Positions 41,647 through 50,234 of a stretch of DNA of 64,000 bases are shown here, one piece after another (the stretch's first letter is position 1; each line of letters opens with the position of its first letter). Made by a program: the position numbers and the translations under genes. The DNA comes from Streptomyces sp. NBC_00670 (lineage in GTDB: Bacteria; Actinomycetota; Actinomycetes; Streptomycetales; Streptomycetaceae), in contig NZ_CP109017.1 of the NCBI RefSeq assembly GCF_036226765.1, positions 4,899,001 through 4,963,000 of the forward strand, written 5' to 3'. The notes beneath the pieces are model-generated. The model was not told where the DNA came from, searched no databases, and saw nothing but the letters and a program-made list of their open reading frames with translations.

Positions 41647-42078
41647 ATGCCGGAACTGTCGCAGGAGACCGAGCGCACCAGAGCCGTACTGCCGTTCGGG
41701 GCGGCCGAGGTGTCGGGGCCGTCGATGGTGCCCACGCTGCACCACGGCGACCGGCTCGTCGTCCAGTACGGGGCCAGGGTCCGCCCCGGGGACGTCGTGG
41801 TCCTGCGCCATCCGTTCCAGCAGGATCTGCTGGTCGTCAAGCGCGCCGTCGAGCGGCGCGAGGGTGGCTGGTGGGTGCTCGGCGACAACCCCTACGCCGG
41901 CGGGGACAGTACCGACTACGGGGTCGTGCCGCAGGAGCTCGTGCTCGCCAGGGTGCGGCTGCGCTACCGTCCGCTGCCCGCGGGGCGCTCCCCGCTGGCG
42001 CTGGTGCGCTGGGCGTTCTCGGCCGTGCGGCCGGTGCTGGCCGACCGGTCGGCCTCCACACGCTTGCGCGCCCGGTAG
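41647..42078 (+). CDS. sodX: nickel-SOD maturation protease (signal-peptidase-like)
   Basis: A 143-residue S26-family serine protease without membrane segments. Ser26 in GPSMVPT is the nucleophile and Lys65 in LLVVKRAV the general base; GDNPYAGGDSTDYG is the conserved box III. It trims the SodN leader. ATG 41647 has GGGGAGG eight bases upstream. Its 3' end overlaps the CGNR gene on the other strand by 115 bases. Confidence 0.94.
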   Translation: MPELSQETERTRAVLPFGAAEVSGPSMVPTLHHGDRLVVQYGARVRPGDVVVLRHPFQQDLLVVKRAVERREGGWWVLGDNPYAGGDSTDYGVVPQELVLARVRLRYRPLPAGRSPLALVRWAFSAVRPVLADRSASTRLRAR

Positions 42079-42611
42079 GCGGCCACGTTCGCCCGGGTGG
42101 CGCAGCGGTCGGAGCAGTAGCGGCGGGAGCGGTTGGTCGAGGTGTCCAGGTAGGCGTTGCGGCACGGGCCGGCCTCGCACAGGCCGAGGCGGTCCACGCC
42201 GTGCTCGGTCAGGTGGAACGCCAGCCCCATCGCGGCGATCGCCGCGTAGCCGGCGGTGGCGTTCGACGGGTGGTCGGCCAGGTGCATGTGCCACAGCGGG
42301 CGGCCGTCGTCGTCGCGGTGGTCGTGTCCGGAGATCTGCGGGCTGACCGGGAACTCCAGCAGCAGTGAGTTGAGCAGGTCGACGGCGAGCGTCTCGTCCC
42401 CGTCGTTCGCCGCCTCGAAGACCGCGCGGAGGCGGGCGCGGACCGAGCGGAACCGGGTGACGTCGGCGTCGGTGGTGCGGCGGGCCGCCGACTGGTTGGC
42501 CCCGAACAGGGCGCGTACGGCGTCCACCGAGGTGAGCGAGTCCTTGCCCCGGGCCGGTTCCTCGCTGTTGACGAGCCGGACGGCATAGTCCGAGTAATAG
42601 GCCAGTTCCAC
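41964..42611 (-). CDS. CGNR zinc-finger (ABATE-domain) regulator
   Basis: A 215-residue protein. The N-terminal ABATE-like region (YSDYAVRLVNSEEPARGKD) binds an unknown ligand. The C-terminal finger is CEAGPCRNAYLDTSTNRSRR, then YCSDRCATRANVAAYRARKR. It is a likely transcription factor. The last 38 residues are low-complexity and lie over the sodX 3' end, so the 3' extension past the finger may be dispensable. Confidence 0.85.
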   Translation of the reverse strand: MELAYYSDYAVRLVNSEEPARGKDSLTSVDAVRALFGANQSAARRTTDADVTRFRSVRARLRAVFEAANDGDETLAVDLLNSLLLEFPVSPQISGHDHRDDDGRPLWHMHLADHPSNATAGYAAIAAMGLAFHLTEHGVDRLGLCEAGPCRNAYLDTSTNRSRRYCSDRCATRANVAAYRARKRVEADRSASTGRTAENAQRTSASGERPAGSGR

Positions 42612-42745
42612 TTGTAGTCCTTACGAGCGCGCTCTATCGTCGTGCGTACGGTTGGGTAACAGCCGATCGTGCGTCCAGGGTATTACGTGTGGGGAATCCC
42701 GGCGGGGCGCGAGGCGGCGGGAGCGGACGGAGGACACGGAGGATC

Positions 42746-43543
42746 ATGACGACGCTCGACACGGCAACGGGAGACACGGCTCCGGCGGACACCACGGCGG
42801 CGGCCGGCTGGGACTCCTGGCAGGAGAGCTGGGACCGGCAGCAGGAGTGGTACATGCCGGACCGGGAAGACCGCTTCCGGATCATGCTGGACATGGTGGA
42901 GGCCCTCACCGGCCCCGCGCCCCGCGTCCTCGACCTCGCCTGCGGCACCGGCACCATCACCGCCCGGCTCCTCGCCCGCTTCCCCGACGCCACCAGCACC
43001 GGCGTCGACCTCGACCCCGCGCTGCTCACCATCGCCCGCGGCACCTTCGAGGGCGACAGGCGGGTGACCTTCGTCGAGGCCGACCTGAAGGACCCCGACT
43101 GGCCCAAGCGGCTCCCGTACGACTCCTACGACGCCGTCCTGACCGCCACCGCCCTGCACTGGCTGCACAAGGACCCCCTCGCGGCACTCTACGGACGCCT
43201 CGCGGGGCTCGTCCGCGACGGCGGTGTCTTCATGAACGCGGACCACATGATCGACGAGACCACGCCCCGGATCAACGCGGCCGAGCGCGCCCAGCGCCAC
43301 GCCCGCATGGACGAGGCCAGGCGGGCCGGCGCCGTCGACTGGGCCGACTGGTGGCGGCGGGCCGCCGAGGACCCGGCGCTCGCCGGACCCACCGCCCGCC
43401 GCTTCGAGATCTACGGCGAGCACGCCGACGGCGACGAGCCCTCCGCGCGGTGGCACGCGCGCGTGCTGCGCGAGAAGGGGTTCGCCGAGGCACGCCCGGT
43501 GTGGTGCTCCCCGTCGGACACGCTGCTGCTCGCCCTCAAGTAG
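42746..43543 (+). CDS. class I SAM-dependent methyltransferase
   Basis: A 265-residue enzyme with motif I VLDLACGTGTIT, post-I Asp in TGVDLDPALL, and motif ALHWLHKD. The N-terminus is a tryptophan-rich WDSWQESWDRQQEWY. The substrate is unknown. ATG 42746 follows GGAGG; a GTG-started longer frame (42689) is less likely. Confidence 0.87.
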   Translation: MTTLDTATGDTAPADTTAAAGWDSWQESWDRQQEWYMPDREDRFRIMLDMVEALTGPAPRVLDLACGTGTITARLLARFPDATSTGVDLDPALLTIARGTFEGDRRVTFVEADLKDPDWPKRLPYDSYDAVLTATALHWLHKDPLAALYGRLAGLVRDGGVFMNADHMIDETTPRINAAERAQRHARMDEARRAGAVDWADWWRRAAEDPALAGPTARRFEIYGEHADGDEPSARWHARVLREKGFAEARPVWCSPSDTLLLALK

Positions 43544-43551
43544 GGGGACGC

Positions 43552-43590
43552 GGCGAGGGGCGGTACGGATCTCCCGTACCGCCCCTCGCC
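43552..43590. terminator. bidirectional terminator, methyltransferase / ABC operon
   Basis: GGCGAGGGGCGGTACGG (43552-43568) pairs perfectly with 43574-43590 across ATCTC. It sits between convergent genes. Confidence 0.93.
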
Positions 43591-43614
43591 GTACCGCCGC
43601 CACTTGCGACCGCG

Positions 43615-44415
43615 TCAGAGCACCTTCGACAGGAACGACTTCGTGCGCTCGTGCTGCGGGTCGGTCAGGACCTGGCGCGGATGGCCGGACTCGACCACCA
43701 CACCGTCGTCCATGAAGACCAGCGAGTCGCCGACCTCACGGGCGAAGCCCATCTCGTGGGTGACGACGATCATCGTCATCCCGTCCTCCGCGAGGTCCCG
43801 CATCACGTCGAGCACCTCGCCGACCAGCTCCGGGTCGAGCGCCGAGGTCGGCTCGTCGAACAGCATCAGCTTCGGCTGCATCGCCAGCGCACGGGCGATG
43901 GCGACACGCTGCTGCTGGCCGCCGGAGAGCTGCGCCGGGTAGTGGCCGGTGCGGTCGCCGAGGCCGACGCGGTCCAGGAGCCGCTGGGCGCGCTCGCGGG
44001 CCACGGCCTTGGTCTCGCGCTTGACCTGGACCGGCGCCTCCATGACGTTCTCCAGCGCCGTCATGTGCGGGAAGAGGTTGAAGCGCTGGAACACCATGCC
44101 GATGTCCCGCCGCTGCGCCGCGACCTCCGACTCCTTCAGCTCGTAGAGCTTGTCGCCCTTCTGCCGGTAGCCGACCAGGTCGCCGTCGACGTAGAGCCGG
44201 CCGGCGCTGATCTTCTCCAGGTGGTTGATGCACCGCAGGAAGGTGGACTTGCCGGAGCCGGACGGGCCGATCAGGCAGAACACCTCGCGCGGGTTCACCT
44301 CCAGGTCGATGCCCTTGAGGATGTGCGCGAGCCCGAAGGACTTGTGCACGCCCTCGGCCCGGACCATCGGACCGCCGCTGCCGCCCGTGGCGATGTCCTT
44401 GCTCAGACTGGTCAT
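43615..44415 (-). CDS. polar amino-acid ABC transporter ATP-binding protein
   Basis: A 266-residue ATPase: Walker A GPSGSGKST, Q-loop VFQRFNLFPHMT, signature LSGGQQQRVA, Walker B LMLFDEPTSALDPE, H-loop VTHEMGFA. Of the GlnQ/GluA type. It is the last gene of the three-gene operon; its ATG overlaps the permease stop (ATGA). Confidence 0.95.
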   Translation of the reverse strand: MTSLSKDIATGGSGGPMVRAEGVHKSFGLAHILKGIDLEVNPREVFCLIGPSGSGKSTFLRCINHLEKISAGRLYVDGDLVGYRQKGDKLYELKESEVAAQRRDIGMVFQRFNLFPHMTALENVMEAPVQVKRETKAVARERAQRLLDRVGLGDRTGHYPAQLSGGQQQRVAIARALAMQPKLMLFDEPTSALDPELVGEVLDVMRDLAEDGMTMIVVTHEMGFAREVGDSLVFMDDGVVVESGHPRQVLTDPQHERTKSFLSKVL

Positions 44416-45338
44416 CGGGCCACCTCCGGACGGCGGAACGAACCGAACTGACGGAGGTTGCGCCGCAGCCGCTGCAGCGGGGTCGGCGGCAGGCTGCGCG
44501 TCGAGCCGCGGGCGTAACGCCGCTCCAGGTAGTACTGGCCGACGCTGAAGACGCTGGTGAGGATCAGGTACCAGATCGAGGCGACGAAGTACATCTCGAC
44601 CACCGCGAGCGAGGTGCTGGAGATGTCCGTGGAGCGCTTGATCACCTCGTTGAACTGCACCGCGTACGCCAGCGACGAGGTCTTCAGCATGTTGATGAAC
44701 TCGTTGCCGGTCGGCGGCACGATCACCCGCATCGCCTGCGGCAGCACCACCCGCCGCAGCGTCTTGGCCTGCGTCATGCCCAGCGCGTGCGAGGCCTCGG
44801 TCTGGCCCGTGTCGACCGACTGGATGCCGGCCCGGACGATCTCCGACATGTACGCGGCCTCATTGAGGCCCAGGCCCAGCAGCGCCGCCAGGAACGGCGT
44901 CATCACCTGGTTCATCTCGTCCTTGTAGAACCCCAGGTTCAGGATGGGGAAGATGAGCGAGATGTTGTACCAGAGGAGCAGCTGGACCAGCACCGGAGTG
45001 CCGCGGAAGAACCAGATGTAGAACCACGACACCGTGCTGGTGACCGGGTTCGACGACATCCGCATCACGGCGAGGATCACGCCGAGCACCAGGCCGAGCA
45101 GCATGGCCAGCACCGAGATGTACAGCGTGTGCCAGACGCCCGACAGGATGGTGCCGTCGGTCAGGTAGTCCGGGATGACGTCGTAGTGGATCTCCGCGTT
45201 GGAGAACGCGATGCCGATCAGCACCAGGATGGCGACGACGGCGGCGCCGGCCACCCAGCGGCCGTAGTGGCGCACCGGGATGGCCTTGATCTGTTCCGGC
45301 GGCACCGGCGCCGGAACCTTGTCGACAATGTCGGTCAC
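44412..45338 (-). CDS. polar amino-acid ABC transporter permease
   Basis: A 308-residue permease of the HisMQ family: GVWHTLYISVLAMLLGLVLG, then the EAA loop EASHALGMTQAKTLRRVVLP. The basic C-terminus (LQRLRRNLRQFGSFRRP) is cytoplasmic. A single permease gene suggests a homodimer. Start GTG 45338, 40 bases after the binding-protein stop. Confidence 0.93.
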   Translation of the reverse strand: MTDIVDKVPAPVPPEQIKAIPVRHYGRWVAGAAVVAILVLIGIAFSNAEIHYDVIPDYLTDGTILSGVWHTLYISVLAMLLGLVLGVILAVMRMSSNPVTSTVSWFYIWFFRGTPVLVQLLLWYNISLIFPILNLGFYKDEMNQVMTPFLAALLGLGLNEAAYMSEIVRAGIQSVDTGQTEASHALGMTQAKTLRRVVLPQAMRVIVPPTGNEFINMLKTSSLAYAVQFNEVIKRSTDISSTSLAVVEMYFVASIWYLILTSVFSVGQYYLERRYARGSTRSLPPTPLQRLRRNLRQFGSFRRPEVAR

Positions 45339-45378
45339 GGGTGACTGCCCTTCGCTCTCGTCGTTTCCGCGCCGAGGC

Positions 45379-46347
45379 TCAGGAGCCACCGTTGATCTTG
45401 GCCTCGGTGACGCCGCCGTCCGTGACGTTCCACTTCTCGAGGATCTTCTTGTACTCGCCGTTCTTGATGATGGCGTCCACGGCCGCCTGGAGCGCGTCGC
45501 GCAGCTGGGTGTTCTTCTTGTCGACGCCGATGCCGTACGGGCCCGCCTCGATCTGGTCGCCGATGACCTCGAAGTCCTTGCCGCCGCCGGAGGTCTTGGC
45601 GTTGTAGGCCGCGACGGGGAAGTCGTTGAGATCGGCGACGGAGGCGCCCTGCTTCAGACGGAGCAGCGCCTCGGGGTCGGTGTCGAAGGTCTGCAGCGTG
45701 ATGGCCTTCTTGCCGTCCTCCTTGCACTTCTTGTTCTGCGCCTTGGCGACGCCCTCGGAGGTGGTGCCGCGCTGCAGGGCGACGACCCTGCCGCACAGGT
45801 CGTCCAGGGTCTTGATGCCCTTGGGGTTGCCCTTCTGGACGAGGATCGAGGTGCCGGCGGTGAAGTAGTCGACGAAGTCGATGCCGTCGCCGGCCTTCTT
45901 GCCGTTGTCCGAGTCGATGCCGTTCTGGCGGTCCTTGGTGTCGTTCATCGCCGACATGATCACCTGGGTGCGGCCGGCCTGCAGACCCACGATGAGCTGG
46001 TCGAACTTGCCGTTCTGGAACTGGAACTTCACGCCCAGCTGCTTGCCGAGGGCGTCGGCGATGTCCGGGTCGATGCCGGTGGCCTTGCCGTCCTTCATGA
46101 ACTCGACCGGCGGGTAGGCGATGTCCGAGCCGACCTTGATGACCCCGGCCTTGCGTATGTCGGAGGGGAGCTTGTCGGCGAGCGGGGCCGAGGACGACGA
46201 GGAGCTCGAGTCCGAGCCGCTGTCGCTGCCCTTGTCGGTCTGGTCACCGCAGCCGGCAAGCAGCAGGGTGCCCGCGACCGCGAGGGCGCCGACCGCGGCT
46301 GTCCGGGAGCGCGCGGCGGTCGTACGACGGGTGGTGCCTGCGGTCAT
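45379..46347 (-). CDS. polar amino-acid ABC transporter binding lipoprotein
   Basis: A 322-residue family 3 solute-binding lipoprotein. The lipobox is LLAGC; a Ser/Asp-rich linker (GSDSGSDSSSSSSSA) follows, then the domain VGSDIAYPPVEFM and DPDIADALGKQLG. The pattern is of glutamate/glutamine binders, but specificity is not certain. ATG 46347 has GGAGGAACCC upstream. First gene of the operon. Confidence 0.93.
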   Translation of the reverse strand: MTAGTTRRTTAARSRTAAVGALAVAGTLLLAGCGDQTDKGSDSGSDSSSSSSSAPLADKLPSDIRKAGVIKVGSDIAYPPVEFMKDGKATGIDPDIADALGKQLGVKFQFQNGKFDQLIVGLQAGRTQVIMSAMNDTKDRQNGIDSDNGKKAGDGIDFVDYFTAGTSILVQKGNPKGIKTLDDLCGRVVALQRGTTSEGVAKAQNKKCKEDGKKAITLQTFDTDPEALLRLKQGASVADLNDFPVAAYNAKTSGGGKDFEVIGDQIEAGPYGIGVDKKNTQLRDALQAAVDAIIKNGEYKKILEKWNVTDGGVTEAKINGGS

Positions 46348-46924
46348 GGTGGGTTCCTCCGGCGGGGTGGATGGAGCTGCCGATGGGTCGACGAGAACAC
46401 ACACCTTCGGGTGTCGCGACCTCGTGTGATGACGGCATCTTGCCATTCGGACTTCGCCAGTCAGGTGACTCGCCATGTCAAAATCGGATAACGGGTGACC
46501 CCCGAACCGTGCGAGCCCGGACATCGCGACCGGACCATCTGCGGAAATCCCCCGTTCCGGCCGGAAGATCTTCTGGCCATCTCAGGATGTGGCTGTTCGT
46601 TACATCGCTTTCACGCCAGGTTGAGCGTTTACCCACACTTTGAAAAGACTTGTTGCGATGTGTGCGGATCGGTTCCGTCATCAGCATGTGATCTTTGCTT
46701 GCATGTGATCTTGGCTGTACGGACTCGTCCGGACTCGTCGCCGACGGCCTCCGTCCGGTAAGAAGGTTCTTTACACCCCTCATCCGGGGCTCAGGGCGCG
46801 TGTGCGGCGCGCCCGTCGCGTGTGTGCCCGCGCGTATCACTCATCGGGGCCTCACGCGGTGCCCGCCCACCCCTCACCAGGAGTGGTCACCCTCAATCCA
46901 AGAAGACCTAAGGGGTATCAAGAA
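46348..46924. other. divergent regulatory region, ABC operon / malic enzyme
   Basis: About 575 bases, AT-richer than the average here. GCATGTGATCTT is repeated exactly at 46684-46695 and 46701-46712, 17 bases apart, 210 bases before malic enzyme. The bases next to the ABC operon (46380-46500) probably hold its promoter. No gene is credible in the region. Confidence 0.6.
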
Positions 46925-48157
46925 GTGGCAGCCGAGATCGTCAACCCTCGCAGCGACAGCGGTGCGGCGCAGGACGGCGGGGCGGAGCCCCTCGATTCCT
47001 TCGACGCCTTCGACCCGGCGTTCGCGCTGCACCGCGGCGGCAAGATGGCCGTCCAGGCCACCGTTCCGGTCCGGGACAGGGACGACCTGTCCCTCGCCTA
47101 CACCCCCGGTGTCGCGAAGGTGTGCAGCGCCATCGCGGAACAGCCGGAACTCGTCCATGACTACACGTGGAAGTCCGCCGTCGTCGCCGTCGTCACCGAC
47201 GGCACGGCCGTCCTCGGTCTCGGGGACATCGGTCCCGAGGCCTCCCTCCCGGTGATGGAGGGCAAGGCGATCCTGTTCAAGCAGTTCGGCGGCGTCGACG
47301 CGGTGCCGATCGCGCTCGACTGCACCGGAGTGGACGAGATCGTCGAGACCGTCGCCCGGCTCGCGCCCTCCTTCGGCGGCATCAACCTGGAGGACATCTC
47401 CGCGCCCCGGTGCTTCGAGATCGAGCGCCGGCTCCAGGAGCGCCTCGACATTCCCGTCTTCCACGACGACCAGCACGGCACGGCGGTCGTGACGCTGGCC
47501 GCGCTGCGCAACGCCGCCCGGCTGACCGGGCGCACGCTGGGGCAGCTGCGTGCGGTGATCTCCGGGGCGGGGGCGGCCGGGGTCGCCATCGCCAAGATGC
47601 TCGTCGAGGCCGGCATCGGCGACGTCGCCGTGGCCGACCGCAAGGGCGTCGTCTCGCGCGACCGCGAGGATCTGACGCCGGTCAAGCGGGAGCTGGCCGC
47701 GCTCACCAACAAGGCCGGGCTGTCCGGCTCGCTGGAGTCCGCCCTCGCCGGCGCCGACGTCTTCATCGGCGTCTCCGGCGGTACGGTGCCGGAGCCGGCG
47801 GTGGCCTCGATGGCGGACGGCGCGTTCGTGTTCGCCATGGCCAACCCGAACCCCGAGGTGCACCCGGAGGTCGCGCACAAGTACGCGGCCGTCGTCGCCA
47901 CGGGGCGGTCCGACTTCCCCAACCAGATCAACAACGTGCTGGCCTTTCCCGGGATCTTCGCGGGGGCGCTGCAGGTGCGGGCCTCGCGGATCACGGAGGG
48001 GATGAAGATCGCGGCGGCGGAGGCGTTGGCGGCGGTCGTCGGCGACGACCTCGCGGCGGACTACGTGATTCCCTCGCCGTTCGACGAGCGGGTCGCTCCG
48101 GCGGTGACGGCGGCGGTGGCCGCGGCGGCGCGGGCGGAGGGGGTTGCTCGGCGCTGA
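46925..48157 (+). CDS. NAD(P)-dependent malic enzyme
   Basis: A 410-residue short-form malic enzyme that decarboxylates malate to pyruvate. Signatures: LSLAYTPGVAKVC, KSAVVAVVTDGTAVLGLGDI, FHDDQHGTAVVTLAAL (metal-site Asp and Asp), and the Rossmann loop ISGAGAAGVAIAKM. It links the TCA cycle to NAD(P)H and acetyl-CoA supply. Start GTG 46925 with AAGGGG ten bases upstream. NAD versus NADP preference is not assigned. Confidence 0.94.
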   Translation: MAAEIVNPRSDSGAAQDGGAEPLDSFDAFDPAFALHRGGKMAVQATVPVRDRDDLSLAYTPGVAKVCSAIAEQPELVHDYTWKSAVVAVVTDGTAVLGLGDIGPEASLPVMEGKAILFKQFGGVDAVPIALDCTGVDEIVETVARLAPSFGGINLEDISAPRCFEIERRLQERLDIPVFHDDQHGTAVVTLAALRNAARLTGRTLGQLRAVISGAGAAGVAIAKMLVEAGIGDVAVADRKGVVSRDREDLTPVKRELAALTNKAGLSGSLESALAGADVFIGVSGGTVPEPAVASMADGAFVFAMANPNPEVHPEVAHKYAAVVATGRSDFPNQINNVLAFPGIFAGALQVRASRITEGMKIAAAEALAAVVGDDLAADYVIPSPFDERVAPAVTAAVAAAARAEGVARR

Positions 48158-48170
48158 CGCCGACGGCGCG

Positions 48171-48210
48171 CCCGTAAGGGCCGCGGGGACCGCGCGACCA
48201 GCCCCCGACC
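48171..48210. repeat. degenerate copy of the CGCGGGGAACTGCGCGACCAGCC element
   Basis: CCGCGGGGACCGCGCGACCA with GCCCCC follows the malic-enzyme stop. It resembles the right arm and tail of the hairpin at 22011-22040 and the inverted copy at 53239-53276. All lie just downstream of genes. Confidence 0.65.
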
Positions 48211-48342
48211 ACGCGCAGACGCGAGCGGTGCGCGGGGCTGGTCGGTGGGCGCCGCGGGGCGCGCGTTCCGCGCGTCCCACGGGACGCGTGTCACAGCGCG
48301 GGTTGGTTCCGTGGGCTGGTGGCGGAGCCTATGGTCGGGGGC

Positions 48343-49308
48343 ATGTTCGCTGCCTATGCTGCTCGAATCGACCGTGACCAGCCGTTGTCGGGACTTGAGT
48401 TGGGGGAGCGGCCGGCCCCCGAGCGCAAGCCCGGGTGGACGACCGTGAACGTCAGGGCCGCCTCCCTGAATCATCACGACCTCTGGTCCCTGCGAGGCGT
48501 CGGTCTCCCCGAGGGCGCGCTCCCGATGATCCTCGGCTGTGACGCCGCCGGTGTCGACGAGGACGGCAACGAGGTCGTCGTCCACTCCGTCATCGGCCAG
48601 AGCGGTCACGGCGTCGGCCCCGACGAGCCCCGCTCCATCCTCACCGAGCGCTACCAGGGCACCTTCGCCGAACAGGTCTCCGTCCCCACCTGGAACCTCC
48701 TCCCCAAGCCGAAGGAACTCTCCTTCGCGGAGGCCGCCTGCCTGCCCACCGCATGGCTGACCGCCTACCGCATGCTCTTCACCAACGCGGGCGTACGCCC
48801 CGGCGACTCCGTGCTCGTGCAGGGCGCCGGCGGCGGTGTCGCGACCGCCGCGATCGTGCTCGGCAAGGCGGCGGGACTGCGTGTCTTCGCCACCAGCCGG
48901 GACGAGGCCAAGCGCAAGCGGGCTGTCGAACTCGGCGCCGTGGAGGCGCTGGAGACCGGGGCGCGGCTGCCGCAGCGCGTCGACGCCGTCCTCGAAACCG
49001 TGGGCGCGGCGACCTGGTCCCACTCCGTGAAGTCCCTGCGCCCCGGCGGAACCGTCGTCATCTCCGGTGCCACCAGCGGCGACCGGCCCTCGCACGCCGA
49101 ACTCACCCGCATCTTCTTCCTCGAGCTCAAGGTCGTCGGCTCGACCATGGGCAGCAAGGACGAGCTGGAGGACCTGCTCTCCTTCTGCGCCGCCACCGGC
49201 GTCCGGCCCGTCATCGACGAGGTCCTCCCGCTGGACCGCGCGCGGGACGCCTTCGCCCGCATGGAGGCCGGCGACCAGTTCGGCAAGCTCGTGCTGACCA
49301 ACGGCTGA
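48343..49308 (+). CDS. zinc-binding alcohol dehydrogenase family (MDR) oxidoreductase
   Basis: A 321-residue medium-chain dehydrogenase/reductase: N-terminal GroES-like domain (SLNHHDLWSLRGVGLPEGAL) and nucleotide loop VLVQGAGGGVATAAI. The catalytic zinc Cys is not evident, so it may be a quinone-oxidoreductase-type member. TATGGT (48330-48335) seven bases before the ATG suggests a leaderless mRNA. Substrate unknown. Confidence 0.85.
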   Translation: MFAAYAARIDRDQPLSGLELGERPAPERKPGWTTVNVRAASLNHHDLWSLRGVGLPEGALPMILGCDAAGVDEDGNEVVVHSVIGQSGHGVGPDEPRSILTERYQGTFAEQVSVPTWNLLPKPKELSFAEAACLPTAWLTAYRMLFTNAGVRPGDSVLVQGAGGGVATAAIVLGKAAGLRVFATSRDEAKRKRAVELGAVEALETGARLPQRVDAVLETVGAATWSHSVKSLRPGGTVVISGATSGDRPSHAELTRIFFLELKVVGSTMGSKDELEDLLSFCAATGVRPVIDEVLPLDRARDAFARMEAGDQFGKLVLTNG

Positions 49309-49335
49309 CACCTCCCCGTCCGTCCACCCGTCTCC

Positions 49336-49383
49336 GTCAACCATGGTTGACACCCTCCCTGTCGTCAACCTACGTTGACGTCA
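49336..49383 (+). promoter_or_regulatory. leaderless promoter overlapped by two palindromic operators
   Basis: TTGACA (49347-49352), 18 bases, TACGTT (49371-49376), then six bases to ATG 49383. GTCAACCATGGTTGAC (49336-49351) is a perfect palindrome across the -35 box, and GTCAACCTACGTTGAC (49364-49379) repeats it across the -10 box, 28 bases apart. Confidence 0.85.
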
Positions 49384-49592
49384 TGACGGATGCAACGGAT
49401 CTCGCCGAGCGCGCCGGCGACCGTGACCCGCGGGTCGGACTGCGGGCGGTCGCCGCGCTGCGGACCCTCCTCGAACAGCTCGAGGTGGTCCAGGTGCGCA
49501 GTGCGCGCAATCAGGGCTGGTCGTGGCAGGAGATCGCCGCGGAACTCGGCGTCAGCAGGCAGGCCGTGCACAAGAAACACGGGAGGCGATGA
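49383..49592 (+). CDS. small helix-turn-helix protein
   Basis: A 69-residue protein whose C-terminal half is a helix-turn-helix (WSWQEIAAELGVSRQAVHKK). The N-terminal half is helical and could dimerise. It is probably a repressor of its own promoter through the two palindromes upstream. It overlaps the Clp-N gene by ATGA. Confidence 0.85.
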   Translation: MTDATDLAERAGDRDPRVGLRAVAALRTLLEQLEVVQVRSARNQGWSWQEIAAELGVSRQAVHKKHGRR

Positions 49593-50164
49593 TGTTCGAA
49601 CGGTTCACCGAGGACGCCCGGGCCGTGGTCACCGGCGCGGTCGAGCACTGCGCCCGGTCCGGGGAACGGCACGTGGACGAGACACACCTCCTGCTCGCCC
49701 TCCTCGACCGCGAGGGCAGCCGCGGCTCCTTCGCGCTGGCCGCGCTCGGACTGCCCGGCCGGCGCGAAGCGGTCGTGCACGACCTGGCCGAGGCCCGCCG
49801 CAGGGGCGGTCTCACCCGCGCCGACGCGGATGCCCTCAACGACCTCGGCATCGACCTCACCGAGATCATCTCCCGCGTCGAGGAGACCCACGGTCCCGGC
49901 GCCCTCGCGGCGGCCGGCAAGGACACCGGCCGACGCCGGGCCGGGCACCGGCCCTTCACCCGAGGGGCCAAGGAGGTGCTGACGGGCGCCCTGCGCGCCG
50001 CCGTCGCCCGCCACGACCGGTGCATTGGGGACCAGCATCTGCTGCTCGCCCTGACCGCCCGCCCCGGAATCCCCTCCGAGGTGCTGGCCGACCACGGCGT
50101 CACCCACGCATCCCTGACCCGGGTCCTCTACGGCCCCGGCCCCGGCCAGGCCCGCGCGAGCTGA
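49589..50164 (+). CDS. Clp N-terminal-domain protein without ATPase domain
   Basis: A 191-residue protein with two Clp_N repeats: MFERFTEDARAVVTGAVEHC with DETHLLLALLD, and PFTRGAKEVLTGALRAAVAR with GDQHLLLALT. No Walker motif is present, so it is not an unfoldase. By family it may act as a substrate adaptor or decoy for ClpC, though this is inference. It is cotranscribed with the HTH gene. Confidence 0.87.
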   Translation: MMFERFTEDARAVVTGAVEHCARSGERHVDETHLLLALLDREGSRGSFALAALGLPGRREAVVHDLAEARRRGGLTRADADALNDLGIDLTEIISRVEETHGPGALAAAGKDTGRRRAGHRPFTRGAKEVLTGALRAAVARHDRCIGDQHLLLALTARPGIPSEVLADHGVTHASLTRVLYGPGPGQARAS

Positions 50165-50234
50165 TCCCCGGCCGGCCGACGCCTGCCGCGTCGGCCCGGT
50201 CCGGCTCCGCCCGGTCCGGCCCCCGCGCGGCCGG

